Source: Galerina marginata (Eukaryota > Basidiomycota > Agaricomycetes > Agaricales > Galerinaceae). Taken from it: a stretch of 64,000 nt of DNA. A model generated the notes under the pieces. That model was given only the letters and a program-made list of their open reading frames with translations. It had not been told where the DNA came from and searched no databases. A program made the position numbers and the translations under genes. Numbering within the stretch: position 1 is the stretch's first letter; each line of letters begins with the position of its first letter. The stretch lies in contig JAECYW010000032.1 in assembly GCA_023014335.1 (NCBI GenBank), positions 186,001-250,000 on the forward strand, written 5' to 3'. Positions 46,001 through 57,767 of this stretch are shown piece after piece.

Positions 46001-46598
46001 TCATGATAGAAAACATCTATAACAGAGCGAAGATCCAGATCCAGATAAATGTAAAGTCTTAAGGACGCACCGTAAATTGAGTATAACTATGATTAACCCG
46101 ATTCATGAGCTCCTTGATCTCCGATTGGACCTTATTACGATTCTTCCATGCGCCGAATGCGGCCTTGAACTTGTCAATTTTCTTCTTTGCAGTTACAGGC
46201 GTAATTCCAGAGCATTTATCATAGACAGACTCCATGTCCCTGGCATAATTTTGTCAACGAAAGCACCCTCATATTTTGAAAAATTCTTTACCTGATCAAT
46301 TCAGACAGTGCGACTTTCATGTCATTTGCGCTGCTCAAAATCTCCTTTTGTTCGTCACAAAATCGTTTAAGCTGATCCAGAGTTCGGCGAACCTGGGCAG
46401 CCAACATTTCAGCATTACGAACGTTCTCTGCGGGCTGGCCACGTAGCGGATTGGCCAATTTAGATAAAATCACAAATTCAATGAACTTGAAGAGCAGACC
46501 TTGGAGAAAGACCGTTCAAGCTTCTGCACTAGTTCAACAAGATCCTTCACGGCCGTAGTCAGAGTGACTGTGGCTAGAGCGATGGAGAAAGGATCCAT
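43056..46598 (-). CDS. TPR protein paralogue B, intact, 1,123 aa
   Basis: Exons 46598-46500, 46434-46292, 46239-46071 and 46016-43056, phases 0, 2, 0. Donors include a GTCTGC that is the same in both paralogues. Residues 1-90 form a helical domain (MDPFSIALATVTLTTAVKDL, then VRNAEMLAAQVRRTLDQLK) like the N-terminal domains of fungal STAND/NLR-type proteins. A Lys-rich linker follows (KKKIDKFKAAFGAWKNRNKV). From about residue 200 to the end is a tetratricopeptide array with helix pairs every 40-45 residues (GRFSEAFQTQRRALEVLEFL, ERYDDALLVWKQVTYLVQE, GRYPEAIREAQTCVMQYRML, GFPEKALDAFEEAIKIGKKF, NNLSRALDLITEAGAYYEQR). No NTPase domain lies between. It likely acts as a binding scaffold; a role in recognition or incompatibility is speculative. 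Paralogue A at 15,965-19,499 carries a stop at residue ~204, where this copy has Tyr. Confidence 0.85.
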
Positions 46599-46917
46599 TG
46601 GTTAAGGGTTAAGGAAGAGAACGTCGACGTTTGATTTTCCAAAAACAGCGTGCAGGCTCTATTAGGACAGTCCTTATAACTCCCGACCTTTTCCGCGTGT
46701 ATGGTTACGTGTAATTTCGTCGTATCTGTACTTGGACCGGAACGCATGCCTGGCGATGCCGAGATGGCTATGTAAATTTATCACAGATGCCTCCCACCAG
46801 CTATCACAGCTTTCTTGTTGGAACTCGTGCCACCGCGCTTCTTTTGTCTTGTAAGGACAGAATAATCTCAGGCGCGTGTGCTTGATATTGTGCAAGCTGT
46901 AATTCTTCTAGGAAGTC

Positions 46918-47429
46918 CAAGGGGGGTCCGGGATCTGAATGCCGGACCTGGGGTTGGGTGGTTGGTTCGGCCGTCAGGCCGCTAAAATTTTTTTGGACCT
47001 ACCTATTTTTTGGCCTAAAATGCCACAAAATGTCGCCGTAAAGTGGTCAAAGCATATTGGTTATTGTACCGTATCAACCTTGTGCAATCATATGAACAGG
47101 GCGACAAAAAGAGGGGCCTTGGGGTTGATTATGGGGAAATTTTGTCGGATTAGCTAACACCAAAATAATGACTGGATTCACATTTTTGCTGTAGCATTGT
47201 CTAGCATATAATGTTACTTGAGCGGATATCAAGAAACTAGGCGTGCTCGGGTCCATAATGATATCCGGGAGATTTTTCGGGAGACGGACATGGCGAAAAA
47301 GCACCGTGATGACATAATATTTCCTAATATAGACATGTGCCTGATTACGTTGGGTGGTTGGTTCACCGAAAGTCCACTAAAAAAAAATTGGAACCCCCGG
47401 TGCAGTATTCAGATCCCGGACCCCCCTTG
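46918..47429. mobile_element. 512-bp hAT-type MITE, second copy of the 29,996 family
   Basis: Ends CAAGGGGGGTCCGGGATCTG and its inverted match; perfect 8-bp target duplications AGGAAGTC at 46910-46917 and 47430-47437. Orientation is opposite to the copy in the retrotransposon: the GGTTGGGTGGTTGGTTCGGCC side is here on the left. Internal sequences are diverged between the copies, so this one is not a direct daughter of the other. Confidence 0.9.
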
Positions 47430-47437
47430 AGGAAGTC

Positions 47438-50400
47438 GGCAAATCGTTGAAACTCAAGAGACTTATTTTCTCGCTCTAAGTTAAAGCAGACGATACAGTA
47501 TCTATCAGATCTTGAAGAAAGCTGGAAAAATGCATGTACAATGCGCAGCGTCGCATTCGTCGTTCGCATCCTCGGGCTTCAGGCGTCGAAATTCTCAAAT
47601 AATAAGGGCTACAAGTGAGTCTCGCGTTCTACAGGAGATAGAAAGAGAACTTTAAGCGGAGGGAACAGGGTCACAGTAGGGGAGGGAGAGGGAGAGGGAA
47701 AGAAGGATAAACTCACTACTTTACGAAATTTAGTAGACAAGGTTAAAGGGGGATTTGGCAGATAAATGAACCTAGCATCGGAGATAGAGGAGGTATATAT
47801 TCCGGTAGATCGTCTCCAGAATACCAAACGGGAAAAGCTGACGGTGAGGAGTAAGAGTTGGCTTCACAAGTAAAGATTGACTTAGAATACGTACTTGTGT
47901 TTGGAGAAGTCGGAAAGCGACCCGTATACTTGGTAGTGCTGTCCATTCAATGTTTATGTAGACTAAGACGGACATGGGTGAAGGTGGAACCCATCGTATG
48001 AGCACTTAGTCCGCGTGAAAGGGAATACTTTGAGAAAAAGATTAGTACTGTTTGTGTGAAATTGAAAATGACGCACGCGGAAGAGTCGGCGGCCGTAGAT
48101 ACTCGAGGCGTTCGTTTCGCAAATTCAAGTCAGTGATTCGATGGAGAAGACTATCGGAAACGGAGCTAAAAAAAATGACGAAAACCAGGTCAAGAGCGAC
48201 GCGCGCATAAGAGGATAAAAAGGGTAGTTGGTGGCGAGTTTATACAAAGCCCGTTTGGTGACAATCAGAGCGCGACTCGACAATGTAAGGAATGAGCACT
48301 ATTGACCAAAACAAATCGCGCTAGAGGAGATAATGGGCATGGCATCCGGAAATGAGCTGTCGGTGTAGCTTTTATAATTCCGACTTATTGGGCTTGATCG
48401 AGGGAACCATTCGATAGCCCCAGACACGGTTAGGCTAGCAATTAAAAAAATTCGACAATTCTGACACAGAAATATGGAATTGAAAGCACAAGAAGATTCA
48501 AACAACCTCCATCCCCTACTTGGTTGAGAACAACTGCTAGAAATGTCTGCTTAATGGGCATAAACGTTAACTTCAGGCGTAATGAAGCGACGGAAAGGCG
48601 ACATACGAAGGGGGAAGAAGAGGTGGGCGGGAGAAGATCGCGCCTCCCGGCTTGCTCCCGGAGATCGACTACTATATATGACAGGTATTTAGTACCAAAC
48701 ATCCCTAAAAAGAAGAACAAATGTAGGTCGGAATGGAGGGGTAATGGACGAATGGACACCTTTGCCGAAGTATCGGCACACCCATTGTGCAGCCTGACCG
48801 AGCGGAGACTGTGGACATATGAGGTGGAGGAAGAGGTTGTGCAAATCGTTCACCAAGTTTGCGTTACATCATCACACTCGGCAACGAGTGTAATCGATGA
48901 TACAGATCCATGAAGCATTAGATCTAGGAATATGTTTCATATCAGATTCGAGCAACGAGAGGTTCATGCACCTCGAGATTCAAGTTCAGCCTTCTGGTAC
49001 CGTGACAGGCAGATGCAGATTCATATATTGAAGACCGACCTGAATTACGAAAATTATCACTCGACAAAGGGGGCCAGTGAAACATTCGTGTTAGGTTTAC
49101 AAAGAGGCAGTTCTGAAAACGCCTCTGTCAAAGCCACCGTGAAATTTCCCACAGGCCCACAACGTCATTCGGTTTCATCCTCTCCTTTCATTCGCTCTCG
49201 AGGGGCAAATATAGAAGTGAAAACGCATAAGGAGAGGATCGCGAATAATAGATGTCGGTTTTCCGATTGTTGTGTTTGGCAGCGACCTCGTGGGCAATCC
49301 AAAATTTTGATCACTGGATCGTCAACAAACGCCAGTGTCACATCTGGGATCGTTAGCCAGCAAAACACCTTCTTCCCGGCCCTCCGTGATCTGTGCAGAA
49401 GAGAAATTCTTGACTTTGTGGAGAGAAGATCGATCTGCACCGAATCTTGGGATCAAAGAAGCTGGCGCAGCTCTCCCCCCGTCTCACATTTCTTAAAATG
49501 GTAATTCTTACAAATAATGTGCATGTGACCTTGTTAGCTATTGAGACGTCGAGGACCAATGCAAAAATAGCTATTCTCTACAACATGGACGAAAATTCGC
49601 CTCCAGTTCAATGCAGCAAACCAGGCTGTAAGAGGTTTGCGAGCAGAAAATAAGCGACCCCGGGTATTTTTTCGAATCCCGGTGCCCCCTTGAAATTTGG
49701 CCAGATATAAAATAAATTTCAGTCAGTCACAAGTCAGTCTTCTTCCAGACCACGATTGGCAAGTTTGTCGCCTTTGCATATTTATTTAAATTTAAGAGTA
49801 CTTTCCCATAATAGAGGAATGTGTCTGAACCACGGGGCAAACACCGGCATATTCGAAGAAATACGGGAAGTTCAAAGAAACAAATGGTCGAAGCATCCGT
49901 CTATTCTGGACTTTTATAAGGGCATATGGCGGGCGCTGATCCCGCGCTCCTAGGTGGAATACGGTTTGTCGACGATGAGGCTCGTAACGGTAATGTGGTT
50001 GGACGTTCCGTGATACGCGGTGTGCTCTTGGCGCGGCGCAGACGATGCAAAAGCGGTTTGAAGGAGTAAATCAGTATCTGTTGAGGTTCTTGAAAGGCAT
50101 TAATACAGTGATGGATGATGCTGGTGCCATGATACGCAGCGAGGGGTGATGGTGCTGCATGATACATAGCTGTTGTGCATGATAGGACCCATCCTCCTCA
50201 TGATCAGAAGGTCGAGCAAGGACTGCAGAGTCCGGGAGTACAAGCAAGACTGAGTATCCAGAGTGCACGTGGATCGGCTTACACCTCTCAAACAACTGTT
50301 AGTACTAAATAGTGGCAAGATTGGCTACGCATCTGTTGAACCCCTGATTTTAGGGACCACCTCTGTCGGGACTCCAACAGTGCCGGTAGCCTTCGGGTTC

Positions 50401-50537
50401 TCCGTGAGTCATAATGGAGGTGATGAAAAGCAAATACCAGTTTCAATCAAAAAAACTAGAGAAGAGTTGCGAGTGACGGAGGCGGAAAAAGAAGTGGTCT
50501 CATCATAAACACTCGAATACTATGGCGAGGGCACGGG
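47438..50537. other. Unassigned region
   Basis: Contains a 190-codon plus-strand open frame (48,932-49,504) with no recognisable domain, no intron support and an equally open antisense frame. No promoter, repeat or family signal elsewhere. The 49,650-49,695 sequence resembles one MITE end, but no partner end was found. Confidence 0.3.
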
Positions 50538-50953
50538 GATGGTCGTGTGACCTCCATAGTATTTCAAGAGCGCCTGAGATCATGATCATTGTCGACTCCA
50601 CAGCATTGAATCAGTCGGAGAAATTGAAGGGGTTGAAGCACGTTGAAATGAAGTTCGGCGTTCACGGCAAGGAATTCTCAAGGCGATGACGAGGGAAAAG
50701 TGTGAACAAGGTCACTACTGTAAGTAGACGAGAATTCCTTAGAATGAACGTTGGGAGATCACGTGCGACATGAATTTAATTTTTCGTCCTGTTGAAATTC
50801 CTAATACTACCCACTATGATCTTAGACTTCGCCAGCTTCGCCGAGCTTCAACGTCTTCGTTTCCCACTATTAATTGAGTGATTCATCTCGATGCTGTGGA
50901 GTTCGCAATGATCTCGGAGCCTCCTGGGATGCTATGGAGGTCACACGACCATC
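50538..50953. repeat. 416-bp inverted repeat with ~75-bp arms
   Basis: An exact 22-bp inverted pair (50538-50559 and 50932-50953, starting GATGGTCGTGTG) continues inward as imperfect arms to about 50,614 and 50,879, sharing GAGATCAT and ACTCCACAGCAT. No flanking target duplication seen. It may be a foldback element or two copies of one fragment in opposite orientation. Confidence 0.65.
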
Positions 50954-51441
50954 TCTTCGACCTCGAAAATCAATCATGGCGATCAAACCTCATCTCACCC
51001 TGCTGGCTAGATTTCCGGCACATTTTATCTCAGTAGTCGCCCGTAGAGTATCAGCTCTCCTCTTGGGTTAGTCTAACCTATCGCCTTCCACACATCGGAG
51101 CTTAGGCCTCTAAATCATACTGACTTCACGTTAGCCACAAAGTCATCCGCCTGCACATATCTAACTTTGGAAATTGGAGCTCCTTCACTATTTCTCACTG
51201 CTGGTGACCTGAGGCTGTCCATTTGTATGGAAAGTTTGGGGCGAGACGCCATTACGGTGTTGTAATCTGATCATGATACCCGAGCAGGGCGATGGCTGAT
51301 GTCGTTCCTCCTCAGCACATTCGTTCTGGCGGTTATAAACCTGTGAGCCATCTGCACCCAGAGACCCGCCTCTGGAAGCCTCTCACTATCTAACGCTGAG
51401 ACTCTTCTGCCCTCACCCAATTTTCCAATCCCAATTTCCAA

Positions 51442-53075
51442 ATGGACAACCTCGATACGTCACCCGCTTCGCTGAGCGGACAAGCGTATGTTTCTACTTG
51501 GCAGAAAAGGGGATAACAAATTCACCTTGATTTTCCAGATTTATTTACAATTCCATTTACGCCTCATCTTTAAGTGTGTATTTTCTGAATCCAACTCCTG
51601 TGTGTTTCATCGAAAAGTCTGACCTGGGCTAACTAGTTATTCTCTACTATGAATACCTGTTGACATTTCCTGAGGAACTCGCTCGATATTGGATTGGCCG
51701 ACGAAAAGCATCACTCGCATGGTTTCTGTTCTGTTTGAACCGTTACTTCGCATTCCTGGGGCATATTCCACTCCTCATCAAGCTATTCTGGCACACTTCC
51801 GACTCACGACACATCCAGGTCAGTAACTACAATTCAATTAATTATTTTCGTAAACCGGTTGCTGAAACCATACCATACCTAGATGTAAGCATGGAAGTAC
51901 CCTGAGACAAACATGAATGTTATTCACACCTCGTTAGATGCGCTCAGTTAGTTAAAATCCATGTTTATATAGTTACTATTGGGCAGGTTATTATTGGAAG
52001 TGAGTTTCTCCCTTGGACATTTGCTCTTTCAGAGTCTGATCCTAAAATGCAATAGTTTGCCTTCTGCTCAGGACGTACGCCCTATATGGCCGTACACGTC
52101 TAATGCTGGTGTTTCTCTGCACGGTAGCAGCAGTGGAAATGTTCTATGTCGTGGTATGTTCGGCTTTTATCGTGTTCGCTCACTGATGGAGGGCTTACAA
52201 AAGTGGCGAACTGCGACTGAAAAACCCAGCAGTCCATCAGGCACTTCAAGCAGCTTTGAAGGATGCTTTGTTCCGTTCAATTCCCAAGCGTGCGTAACTT
52301 ACGACCAGGGCAAAGCCTTTTTTTAACGCGGTCTAATATCTGTCCAGGTCCATTCGTACATGATATCTTATTTATGTGAAATAAATTAACTAACCACGCC
52401 CACCTAGAACTGAGATCGTTATGGATTGACCAGCTTTGCTTTGATGTCCTGATTTTTTCCCTCACTTTGTATAAGACCCTCCAGACATTCCGTGGTGACA
52501 AGTCGAATATCCTCAGTATTATGTTGCGTGATGGTTAGTAGGAAGAAATCGAGTTTCAGCACGGCATCGCTGACTCGCTCTCAATTACAGGTACCATTTA
52601 TTTCGGGTATGGCAAAGTAATTTGAACAGTCTTGAATATCACTAATATTGGCGACAGCGTCATAATTATTACGGCCATTGTAGGAATTATAGATTTTGCG
52701 GTATGCCTCTCTTACTTATCAGTTTCTCCTTCTGATCCTGTACCGCTGAAACTTATAGCTCTTCCCTGTAAGAAATTTCGATCTTAACACTAACACAGAG
52801 CGAGACAACTGAAGGCTGTTCTCGGTTTAGTTGTACGTACGGGGGGTTACAGCGACCATGGGAAACGTGTAAGATTCCTTATAATTCGATAGTCTGGCAA
52901 GGTATTGACCCGAGCATCCAGCCTCGCATCCACTATGGTCTCTCGACTGATGTTAAACCTTCGAGATCCAAAATTTGGACCCAATGGCGGTTCAGAAGCT
53001 CAGTCGACGACTCAAATCGATTTTGGCAATAGAAATCCCGTGAACACGGCAGCATCCACGTCGGACTGGATTTAA
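51442..53075 (+). CDS. DUF6533 multi-pass membrane protein 2
   Basis: Starts MDNLDTSPASLSGQ (exon 51442-51485), then 51539-51573 and 51637-51818, giving FIYNSIYASSLIILYYEYLL and FPEELARYWIGRRKASLAW, then CLNRYFAFLGHIPLLIKLFW, the hallmark of DUF6533. Later exons encode LVKIHVYIVTIGQVIIG (from about 51,943), TYALYGRTRLMLVFLC (about 52,071), GCFVPFNS (52,262), FDVLIFSLTLYKTLQTFRGD (about 52,440-52,500) with SIMLRD to 52,532, GTIYFG (52,591), ITAIVGIIDFA (52,658-52,700), YVRGVTATMGNV (about 52,832) and a last exon with STMVSRLMLNLRDPKFG to TAA at 53,075. It is predicted to have seven membrane helices. The junction between about 51,998 and 52,071 needs a one-base adjustment that I could not place, so one exon boundary is uncertain. 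The family function is unknown. Confidence 0.72.
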
Positions 53076-53761
53076 ATTGGTATGTAAATTCAACTGGAGT
53101 ATTCCGTAGGAATGAACCTTTGCTATGCAAGCGGATAATTTAAAACGGATGCGAAAAATCGGTTAATATACGAACAATCGGATTTCCACCTGGGGTATTA
53201 TCATAGCCAAATTTCCCTGGGTGGCATTCATTAGAACAACGAAATTTTCTTAGGCACCGTAAACCATTAGGTTGTCTATCTGTCAGGACACCGTTCGTTT
53301 TTTTAAATAACCGAATGTTCAAAATACTATCTAGCTGCTAAATGTATCTACAATCTAAACCGTAGCTATATTATTAATGCCCCTGGATGTAAATCTCTTC
53401 CATGAAGAACGTAATCTTTCCAAGAACGACTGTCTGTACTTGCAAGCTCGCGAGGCCGGTAACCCTGTTAACTGCTGTCCATCCAAGGCGTTCGCTAACA
53501 CATCTGTTCCGGTTTCATCGTCAGAATTGTTGTTGATTTAATATGCAGCTGGGAAACCTTACCAACTGCCGCACAAAAAATTCCCTCGACTTTCACCAAT
53601 CTGTGCGATCCCACAGCCGGAACAAAGAACATCAACATTACGACCAGTGGAACCAACGGCGCCCACCGCACAGCTGTATTTCTCTCGTCGCACGTTTACG
53701 TCCATGAAAGGATCCCAGTACCCAATCATTGAATCATCCGATTGTGCGAGGTCCAGGACTT
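53076..53761. other. Intergenic stretch
   Basis: Lies between the convergent DUF6533 gene and F-box relic. Only short open frames; nothing recognised. Confidence 0.3.
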
Positions 53762-55144
53762 TCAGTGGCTTGTTGGCTTTTCGTCGTAACTCGAGAAATA
53801 ATAAGACCTCGGCGGCAAACTCCCAAACTCAACCACGGACAAGACAGGAAGATTTAATACCACTATTCCCAGAGTACGAAGCTTTGGAAAGAGCGTGAGC
53901 CGTTCGCTGATGAGTGAACTGAGGAGCCCGGCAGCGCGCCTGTCGACTTGGAGGACCTCGACGTTTATGCAGGATGAAGCCAGGTTCCCCACGTAAGAAC
54001 AGGTACGAAGTTTGACTGTAGCTCATTTCGATACAGAGCGTCGTAAGCAACAAAAGATGCCAGGGTGAAAGAGAATATAGAAAGGTAGAATAAACACTCG
54101 ATGACATTTTGTAATTCGTCCTGAGTCCGGCGTCAAGTGAATACGCATGACGAAAATTTTTGAGATGCAGGTCGACACCAATGTCGTAGTCTGAGAGACA
54201 TACATCAAGCTAAAAATTTTCAAATACGATGTTGGATTTCTCTGTATTTAGTTATACGACCCTCATCGGTTGTGATATTATCTAATATCTGGGTAGGTGT
54301 CGAGTACCTGTAAGCGTAAAACACATTAAGGAGAAGGAACGACCCGTTCAAGTATATCCAGACAGCCGTCAAAGGAGCCTCGCAAAACCAAAGGACTAAG
54401 CCGCGTCAGGACCACTTCCTCGCAATGGCTTAACCCCTGGCGGAATGATGGCGAGAAATACGACCTGATTTCCAAAGTTTCAATAATGGGCATATACGGC
54501 AGGACAGCGAAAAGATCAGCGATAGACTTAAGGTAGGAATCATGACAGAGCGGAGTTGAGGCATCCAATAGAAGAGGAAGCCATGCTGCACGCTCGGAAT
54601 CGGGAAGATCGGGTGAAATATCCCGCTCATATCCTTGTTCGAGTACCAGAACCAGAGACAGATATGGTTCAGGCTCGGTGGAGGTTGAGGTAGTCAGCCA
54701 AGTTTTCGGGATTGCGAAACTCGACATCTAGATGTTGGATGCGATCCCTGTGCTCAAGTAACAAGAGGTCAAAGAAGAAGGCGACTACGGGTCCTTCGGA
54801 GTTCCAGTCAACCCAGCCAGTGAGACAAAGACCTGGCCCACCCAGTCCTTCTAAGCACCTCGTTCCTTCAATTATCTACTCGTTGTGCGAGAAAGCCAAG
54901 TTCGAGGATGCTAGACCAAGTGTGAACGATCCAAGAGCGATTGAACGCCAGTTTCGACAGACCTACGAGGTCCAGCGCGCGCGGTTGTCAGAGGGGGGAT
55001 GGTCTCATAGCCATATTCCATTTCGAAGCCGTTATATTGGCCCTCAAACTCGGTGTTTACCATGAAGATCGTCCAGAGAAGGTCGACGTGGAGTTTAGAA
55101 ATCAACGAGGAGGTAGTCTGGCTATTGAACTGCGGATTACATGA
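53762..55144 (-). pseudogene. Decayed F-box/LRR-type protein gene
   Basis: Minus-strand fragments follow the order of agaric F-box proteins: ISKLHVDLLWTIFMVNTE (F-box region, ~55,100), TTARA then S-stop-VCRNWRSIALGSFT (about 54,960-55,000; usual SQVC), a segment with WRNEVLRRTG and WNSEGPVVAFFFDLLLLEHR, DVEFRNPENLADYLNLHRA (to a stop near 54,690), EPYLSLVLVLEQGYERDI to CLDILERVVPSP (54,680-54,329) and SERLTLFPKLRTLGIVVLNL near 53,860. The pieces lie in at least three frames with stops between them. F-box proteins recruit substrates to SCF ubiquitin ligases; this copy is not functional. Confidence 0.65.
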
Positions 55145-55313
55145 GAAGAGAGTCGTTTAGAATGAGACTCCCGGGCTCCGGTGATCAACGATCAACACGT
55201 GTTAACCGGAACAATGGGCTTTGTAACTCGGATCAATCCTGACGCCTGATTCCCAATGGGCGCAGACTGTGCCACCGATTGGATATACTAACTTGTCTCT
55301 ACTCACCTCCAAA

Positions 55314-57767
55314 ATGCAAACATCCAGCGCCGGACAAGACCCAGGGCACGAAATCTTGAACGCGGCGGGAAAGGGGGCTCGCCGTATCCGCAATGTCACT
55401 CTCACCTCCCGCGAGATCGAGGAGTTGCTTAATTCAACCAGGCTCTCTCCAACGACAGTGAATGCCACTGGTGCCAAACTTCAGGAAATCGAGGAGAAAT
55501 CAGGCGAGTCATCTACACCGCGATGGTGTATTTTTTCATCGTGGTTGGGTCCACTGGTGGAAGGAAGGGTAAAAGAAGGGAAGGAATATGGAATGATTAA
55601 CGAGCATGTCAAGGACGCGGTCTGTTCCCGTCTTTCTCTATGAACCCAAATCAATCCAACCTAAGGCTTATTTTGACAGGTACCAAGTGGTGATCCTGCG
55701 GAATTACTTGCTCGCATGATCTGGGCAATTCCATTGTGCTCTTTTGAGGAACCTATGCACTGGATCCTTGCGTGGATCGACTTCAGCCAGAATTGCATTC
55801 GCTTCTTTGACAGTATTCCTGAGCTCGACTCAACCTCGTGGGCTGAGCCGGTGTGTCCAATGTCATTTTACTTTATACCCATTATTTTAATTACAGTTTT
55901 ATTAGATCTTTTTACAGATCCTTGAACATATTTTCTGCCTTGCCAAGAAGGAATGTGATTACCATACTTGGTCTCGAAAGCTCTACTCCCCATCACCACT
56001 TCGCCGTCAAATGGATATTGGTTCGAGTGGATTGTTCGTCCTTATGGCGCTCTCCACTATTAATAGTGCTGAACGTATCCGAGACCTGGTTGGGCATGAC
56101 CGAGTGGATGAAATGCGACGGCGATCCATTAACTTGCTTCTTGACACACCGTAAGTGTCAAAATTTAATTGGATTTTTCAGTTCACTTACTTACTGTATT
56201 TATTCAGCCTCGTTCGACAATCCAACACACCTGCTACCTCTGAGAATGAACAGGTCGCAGACTCGGACACCGTTCCCCAAGTTAACTCTGCTCCCGTTAA
56301 CGGTCAGGCAGAACAACCCGTTGCTCAAACAGAAAGCGAACCTTTACCCCTCAATCTTCCAACGGCCAAACCGGAACCGGGCCCTGATAGCTCAATGGAC
56401 TTGAAGGCGACGGCGACCATAAATGTGGATAAGAATGAAAATGGGTTTTCCAGGTTCGGTCAACCGACTTACTCAATCGATATATGATTAATTATTTGCA
56501 TTTTAGCACTTCCTCGGTTCCTACAAAACGCCCCCTCGAAAGTTCGTATTATGAAAGTTCCGACAGCGAAATTTCGGACAACGAGAAGGCACGGACTAAG
56601 CGCCACTTCGCAACAAAGAAGGCCAAGATCGTGAGGCGTTCCCCTCAAGCGCGCTTTAACCAGCTCGATGCGGACAAGTGGATCGTCAAGGGTTCAGTAA
56701 CACCCAGCAGTGTAAAATGTGCTGGCTGCTTAAAATCTATCAAACTTAGCAATCGGCCGGATCGTCCTCACGAGCTGAAGAACTGGGACTGTCACAAGGA
56801 GAAGTGCCCGGGCATCACGGGGACCAAAGTTGTACGAACGACACGCATAGTAGAGGTCAAATCGGATGAACATTCGAAGGCAAGTTGGGTTTTTTTCCCT
56901 TGACGAGTGCTAAATAATTTCAACGTTCATAGAAGAGTGCGCTAGCAAACTTCTTTAATCCAAAGTCAAGTCAAAAGCAATCGCTTACGAGTGCGGCAAT
57001 TAACTGCAGCTCAAGCGCCTCCTCGTCGAATAATTCAAATCCTGTAACAAGTCGGAAAATAACTTACCATAGCAAAGTGATTAAAGTTGTAAGACCGAGT
57101 CCTTCATTTACCGTTAATATAAAGCTGACTGGAAGCCAATAAAGGCGCCTCCTCTTACAAATTTCTTTGCCCGTGGACCCATTACCAGTGAGCCACACCA
57201 AGCGACGCCGATGGTGGCAGACACGACTCCCGTGCCATGCAAGCATCTAGCAGGATCAGATTACAAGGAATACATTCAGCTCATCACGACCCGGGAGTTC
57301 GGGGGAATATCACCTGAATTTGTGGCGCGTGTCGCTCGACAATTGTTTCCATACAAGCCCTTCGAACCTCTAAAGGAAACCGACAAGAATAACACACCGC
57401 GTCAGTCCCAGCTGGTCGACCTTAAAGTTCCACTCCCTACAAAAACTCAGCATCCACCACCTGATGGAAACACCGAGGTTAAAAGGCCGTTGTGGACTAG
57501 TGCGGAATATCGCCAACTGGAGGGTGTCATGAATAACTGGCGTCGATGGATAGTCGACTACGACAATAGGTGTATCAAATCCAGTCGATGCACCGAGACC
57601 ACCACAAATACGGATGAGATATGCGACAATTGCATGGAGGTCTCGAAGGACGAGTCTCTTAAACGGTCCATCCGGCGGGTATGCCTTCATTTGTTTTTAT
57701 TACGATTTCTGAATCCTGAAAATGTTGATAGAAACGGCGTGAAGCAGCAAAGAACAACGGAAATTGA
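55314..57767 (+). CDS. Ulp1-like (C48) domain protein with zinc-binding segments, 684 aa, catalytic Cys replaced by Ser
   Basis: Eight exons in phase: 55314-55619, 55680-55850, 55918-56150, 56208-56453, 56507-56879, 56933-57088, 57145-57678, 57732-57767; the intron after 56879 begins GC (GCAAGT). Residues ~120-235 look like a Ulp1-type peptidase core: MHWILAWIDFSQ (His), IRFFDSIPE (Asp), RRQMDIGSSGLFVLMALST (Gln, then Ser where the Cys of QxNxxDCG is expected). A disordered Pro/Glu linker and a basic segment follow, then CAGCLKSIKLSN...NWDCHKEKCPGI, a probable C-C-H-C zinc site, and a C-terminal region (PCKHLAGSDYKEYIQ, REFGGISPEFVARVARQLFP, TDEICDNCMEVS) that I recall from multi-copy mushroom proteins linked to mobile elements. 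The protein is short N-terminally for a C48 enzyme. A protease role is doubtful without Cys. Confidence 0.7.

Noticed and set aside
48932..49504. 190-codon plus-strand open frame
   Set aside because: No recognisable motif, an antisense open frame overlaps it, and no splice or context support; kept only as part of an unassigned region.
49065..49694. Possible third CAAGGGGG-type MITE between ACAAAGGGGGCC and GCCCCCTTG
   Set aside because: The two ends do not match beyond the G run and no direct repeats flank them.
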